Below are positions 60,353 to 64,000 of a stretch of 64,000 nucleotides of DNA, in pieces. Position numbers and translations under genes: made by a program. Source of the DNA: Silene latifolia (lineage: Eukaryota; Streptophyta; Magnoliopsida; Caryophyllales; Caryophyllaceae); NCBI RefSeq assembly GCF_048544455.1, contig NC_133536.1, positions 28,708,152 through 28,772,151 of the forward strand, read 5' to 3'. A model generated the notes under the pieces. That model made no database searches. It was given only the letters and a program-made list of their open reading frames with translations, and was not told the DNA's origin. Position 1 is the first letter of the stretch. Every line of letters begins with the position of its first letter.

Positions 60353-60383
<31 letters not shown>

Positions 60384-62994
60384 TAAGTCGGATAGTAATA
60401 ATAGTGATAATAATAATAATAAATTCCGTTTTAAGTTATAGTAGACTTGAGACGTATTTCCGTCTAGCAAAAGACCGTCACATTTCTCTTGTGAGACTAG
60501 ATTAATCCGGACCAATCTCAAGTTGACAACACACATACCTACCTTTTTAAACCTCACTTAAATTAATCCCGTTAATCCCTCACTCTTACACATTTGGACC
60601 GTCCACTTCCTCCTTCACCTTTCTATTTCGAGCAACACACAGTAACAACAACAAACCATGAACACACCATTAACACTCCCCCTTCAAACCTAGATTTCTT
60701 CTTCATTTCTCTACCGTTTCTTTGATTTTTGCGCCATTCTCTTTCCCTTTCCGTCCTTCAAATTTCTAGGTAAGAAAGTTTCACTCTTGTGGTGGTTTCG
60801 AAATGACCCATCCTACAAAAGTTTCGGTTTTTAGCTTTAACATTCCGTTTCCTTGCTTATAAGTGAAGAATTTGAAGACCCGGAGGGAGACTCTTATATT
60901 GTGGACCATTCACTTGAAGATTAGAGAGCTTTCGAGGTAACGGTGATAGGTTACTCGACAAAGTGTCGAAATTTCATCCTTTGTCTTGGTTTTATACTCT
61001 TATTTGTCATAAAGTTTGGTTCTTATGCTCTCCTTATATGTGTTGTTGGATGTATGGTTTTATTAGTTATTTTACATGCTTATTAGAGGTAGTTTCATAT
61101 CTTGTAACTCCATATTATTTTCGGGAATTAGGGGTATTTTGTCGGGTACATTTCCGTCTCAAAAGACGGGTGGAAGTGGGCTGTTTTCATGGTGTTTTCG
61201 AGTATTGTTGGGATAAATTTAGTGGTTGTCATTCATGTGTTAGTTGTGCTTATTTCCATCTCAACCTTGCTTTATATACCGTCTTAATTTGGACTCGAAT
61301 GGACTGTTTTTGGATCCTGTTTTGGAGCCGTAAAAGGCGATTATTAGTGCTAAAATGTGGAACGATATTTTGTGGTCTTTCGGGACTGTTCTGAGCGTGC
61401 TTTATACATGTCAAATTCATCTTGTTATTACTTGTTGTGTGGGGGAAACTCCGTCTTGTTCATACTTAAAAACTTGTGTTTAAAGTGTCTCGAAATGGAC
61501 CGTGTTTGGCACGGTTTTATGCGGCTGTAATGGGCTGTTTGGGTAGCCGTGGAGTGGTAGTTATGTGGGCCGTTGTTGGCGGGTAAATGATGGCCATTGT
61601 GGTGTATGTAGGTGGTTGCTTTAAGTAGTAATGTCGATGTGAATTCCCATCTCAAACTTGATCATGAATTTGTCTTGTTATTTATATGTAATGTTGCATT
61701 TGGGTAAGTGGTTGTGGTTGTGTGCTGGACGTCTTTTGGAGGTGTTGGCCGCGACTAGGCTGACCGTGGAGGGGGTTGGCAGTGGACATGGCTAGGTTGG
61801 GCTGGTGGCTGGACGTGGGCTGGCGGCGTGGCCACGGCCTGGTTGTTTTGTGGTGGTCACGGGTTGGGTATATGGCTAGACCTTGTTTCCTTCTTCCCTT
61901 GTTCTATGTTTTGTTAATTATTGTAATTGGGCTTGTATACACCTTATAGTTATTAGGCCAACCTCATATTTTACATAACGTAAATTGTTCATTACCGCTT
62001 GTTATATTTTATTCAACTGGCATGAATATTTATGAAATGAAATGCTTATCAATATAATACAGGTATGAGAGATTTATTATAAATAATTACTTGTGAGGAA
62101 TCGTATTCTTGTGGAAATGCCATAATGCTATCTTACATGCTTGATTTACCTTTATGCCTACTTGTGCCGTTCTGCCAAGTACGGGTTTATCTCATTTCTT
62201 CCGCCTCTTTCGGACCATTCTGCCGAATGTGGGTACTCGACTTCCGTTCTGCCAATCGAGTCTTGGATGCAGACTGTTCTGCCGTATGTCGAATCGGGAA
62301 CCGTTCTGTCCCGAAAGTCTGGCCAGATTTAGACTAGAACCGTGTTACTATGATCTTTAGGGTCGTCCTACTAGAGGAAATTATATTTAATGAGTGTAGT
62401 AAAGGTCTTGCATTATTTGGATGGTTGCATTGGTCATATCTTCTTGGAATACGTGCTCGTGGCTAAGTGATCGTGTTTACTCTCTTTATTTTTCGTCTCC
62501 ATTTATTTGTTGTTGCTTATGCCTTACCTACTTACTTACTTTATCCTTTCTCCTTATCTTTGTTCTCTTAAACATGTATGATCCCATGTTTAGTTATGAT
62601 TCAAGTAACTCACATCTTATTTAATGTGCTTATATTATTTGTTATGTTTGTTTCGACAATTTGTGGTTGGGAGAACCTTGAGTTACTCCCCACTGACTGT
62701 AGCTTTCATGCATGTTTACATGAATGACAGATTTGTGAAGATGCATATGTGGGGTATAGACGTGTGAGCTAGCGAGTACCTTTGACTAGTAGTTTACTTA
62801 TTTACCGCTTAGACTCACCTTTTTCATCTTGTCACTCGAGGGATATATTTTCCCCACTTTTTGACTATCTTATTGTATGAACCTATATTTACCGCTTAGA
62901 CTCACCTTATCTATTAAATAAAAGTTTTTAAAATTTCCTCATTTTCCGCTTGTATTTATTAGTTTTACTTTTCGCTTTATCACGGGGCGTCACA

Positions 62995-63145
62995 ACATTT
63001 ACGTGATATCCAAGATTATACACCCAAGAAGAGTCAATTCTAACCCAAATATGCTCCCACAAACGGACTACAACGACGAACTGCTCAACAAAGGTGAGTT
63101 GTTTATGGGATGTAGTTGTTTTGTTGGCAATAGAAACGATAAGGC
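62995..63145. other. continuation of the tract interrupted by the solo LTR
   Basis: Starts with the right copy of the ACATT duplication. No gene recognised. Confidence 0.4.
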
Positions 63146-64000
63146 TGTAGATACCTCATTTCTGCACCTCCCGCAAGCCACCCGGTGATGATTAGGCCGC
63201 ATGTTTGGTACGCGGAATGATTTATGACAGTTCGTAAGTTTACCGTCAAGTGATAGCTCAAATACTTGTGTCTACCCCTTGGTCGTCATCTACGCGCCAT
63301 TACGATCATTTTGACAGTAATTAGAGTTCATTTGGAGTCCGGGTCAAAAACCGCTTCATTTTCTAATAAACCATTTAAAATGCCGAGTCGGAATGTTCTA
63401 GAATATTCCGGATATTTCTATTCCATAAAGTCAATTTTATATTCTTTTGGTAAAATATATCCCGAAAATCATATTTCAACGAATAAGAAAGTTGAGATCT
63501 ACGGCAATTCCATAACAGAAACGCGGAAATCTTTCTTCCGCAGGAGGAAACCTCTGGGGAAAGGACGCAGCACCTGCTGCGCCTCTTCCAAGAGTCGCAG
63601 TGGCTGATGCGCCTCTTCCCCAGCTCTTTCCCGCGTATTTTCAGATCTTTTTTAGATTTGTTTCCAAAGTTTCAGTCATTCCATAATTCCTCCGTTTGAT
63701 TAGTATAAATAAGGACCTTCGTTCCTAATATTTCTCACGCGAGTGTCCGCCTTTCTCTTCTCTCTTTGCATTCTAACACCGTGCTCTAAGCTTATTGACG
63801 TCTACGTGCTTGATCAATCGACCACGTAAGCTTGAATCCTTCTGAGTACCAGTCACGCTGCATGACCAACCAATTTGACCAACTAAACTTAATTAATCAA
63901 TTTAATCTAAATCCTCTCGCGAGGGCACTTTCATCATACATTCGAGTCGAGCAATTACTAAACGTTAACTTAGTTAATCTCGTTTCGTCAAACATGTAAG
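63146..64000 (+). mobile_element. left part of another LTR, running off the window
   Basis: Likely start TGTAGATACCTCATTTCTGC. A TATA-type box (GTATAAATAAGG, about 63702) is followed by a CT-rich leader-like region, as in a U3-R boundary. The repeated phrase TGCGCCTCTTCC occurs twice near 63580 and 63610. The remainder of the element is outside the window, so family is not assigned. Confidence 0.5.

Larger units (their letters stand above)
46921..60357. mobile_element. ~13.4-kb Mutator-like element with convergent Ulp1 and FAR1-type genes
   Basis: Terminal inverted repeats of about 55 bp with roughly 75% identity: both ends share TCTAAGTCC and TTTGAGTCC in register. Each end abuts a (TA)n run, so the target duplication is likely TATATATAT. 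Inside are a plus-strand Ulp1-type protease gene starting near the left end and a minus-strand FAR1-type MULE transposase gene starting near the right end. This is the convergent two-gene layout of maize MuDR. A 21-bp repeat fills the introns and spacer. Both genes carry several breaks. Confidence 0.82.
46789..62994 (+). mobile_element. solo LTR (Ty3/gypsy, perhaps Del/Tekay-like), split by a MULE
   Basis: It begins TGTAACACCCGC and ends GGGGCGTCACA. The 5-bp target duplication ACATT is exact on both sides (46784-46788 and 62995-62999). LTR parts are 46789-46920 and about 60358-62994, roughly 2.75 kb in total. No internal genes or second LTR are present, so it is a solo LTR left by recombination. 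The family guess rests on the TGTAACACC start and large size. The clean duplication suggests moderate age. Confidence 0.78.

Overview
This is plant nuclear DNA, almost certainly from a eudicot. Evidence: GT-AG introns in an AT-rich background, a plant-specific MSH1 with a GIY-YIG tail, a phytocyanin, a chloroplast-type FAX protein, an intron-containing elongator tRNA-Met, and plant MITE, Helitron, hAT and Mutator families. The repeat style resembles Caryophyllales genomes, but that is only an impression.

Host genes. 252-2807 (+) is the 3' end of MSH1, cut by the window edge. 3569-7311 (+) is an FCP1-type CTD-phosphatase-like gene that seems to lack a BRCT domain. 10457-11152 (+) is a GPI-anchored phytocyanin with one copper-ligand His missing. 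11494-11579 (-) is tRNA-Met(CAU) with a 12-nt intron. 13668-14096 (-) is a small organelle-type RRM protein with a 5'UTR intron reaching 15368. 24915-29253 (+) is a four-exon nodulin-like/NFD4-type transporter. 41338-42084 (+) is a FATTY ACID EXPORT (TMEM14) protein with a 5'UTR intron. These genes are unrelated in function; they are islands in repeats.

Repeat landscape. 7763-9905 is a tandem segmental duplication with copy-specific insertions. 17281-20667 is a Helitron carrying nested MITEs. 20678-22432 holds three hAT-like elements nested inside one another. 30231-39962 holds three Helitron ends on the minus strand, a Mutator-type fold-back with a perfect 9-bp target duplication, a Harbinger-type MITE filled with its own satellite, and a nearly intact hAT transposon (33747-37371).

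The right third is one nested structure. A retroelement-like non-coding tract (from about 44150) was hit by an LTR element now left as a solo LTR (46789-62994, target duplication ACATT on both sides). That LTR was then split by a ~13.4-kb Mutator-like element (46921-60357). The Mutator-like element has two convergent genes in the MuDR layout: a FAR1-type transposase on the minus strand and a Ulp1/C48 protease gene on the plus strand, followed by a second Ulp1-like module whose catalytic Cys position reads as Ser. Nearly every intron and spacer of the element is filled with one 21-bp repeat (core AAAATTACACTTTTG), whose A- and T-tracts are spaced about one helical turn apart. This is the most unusual feature in the window. 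A different LTR starts near 63146 and runs off the end.
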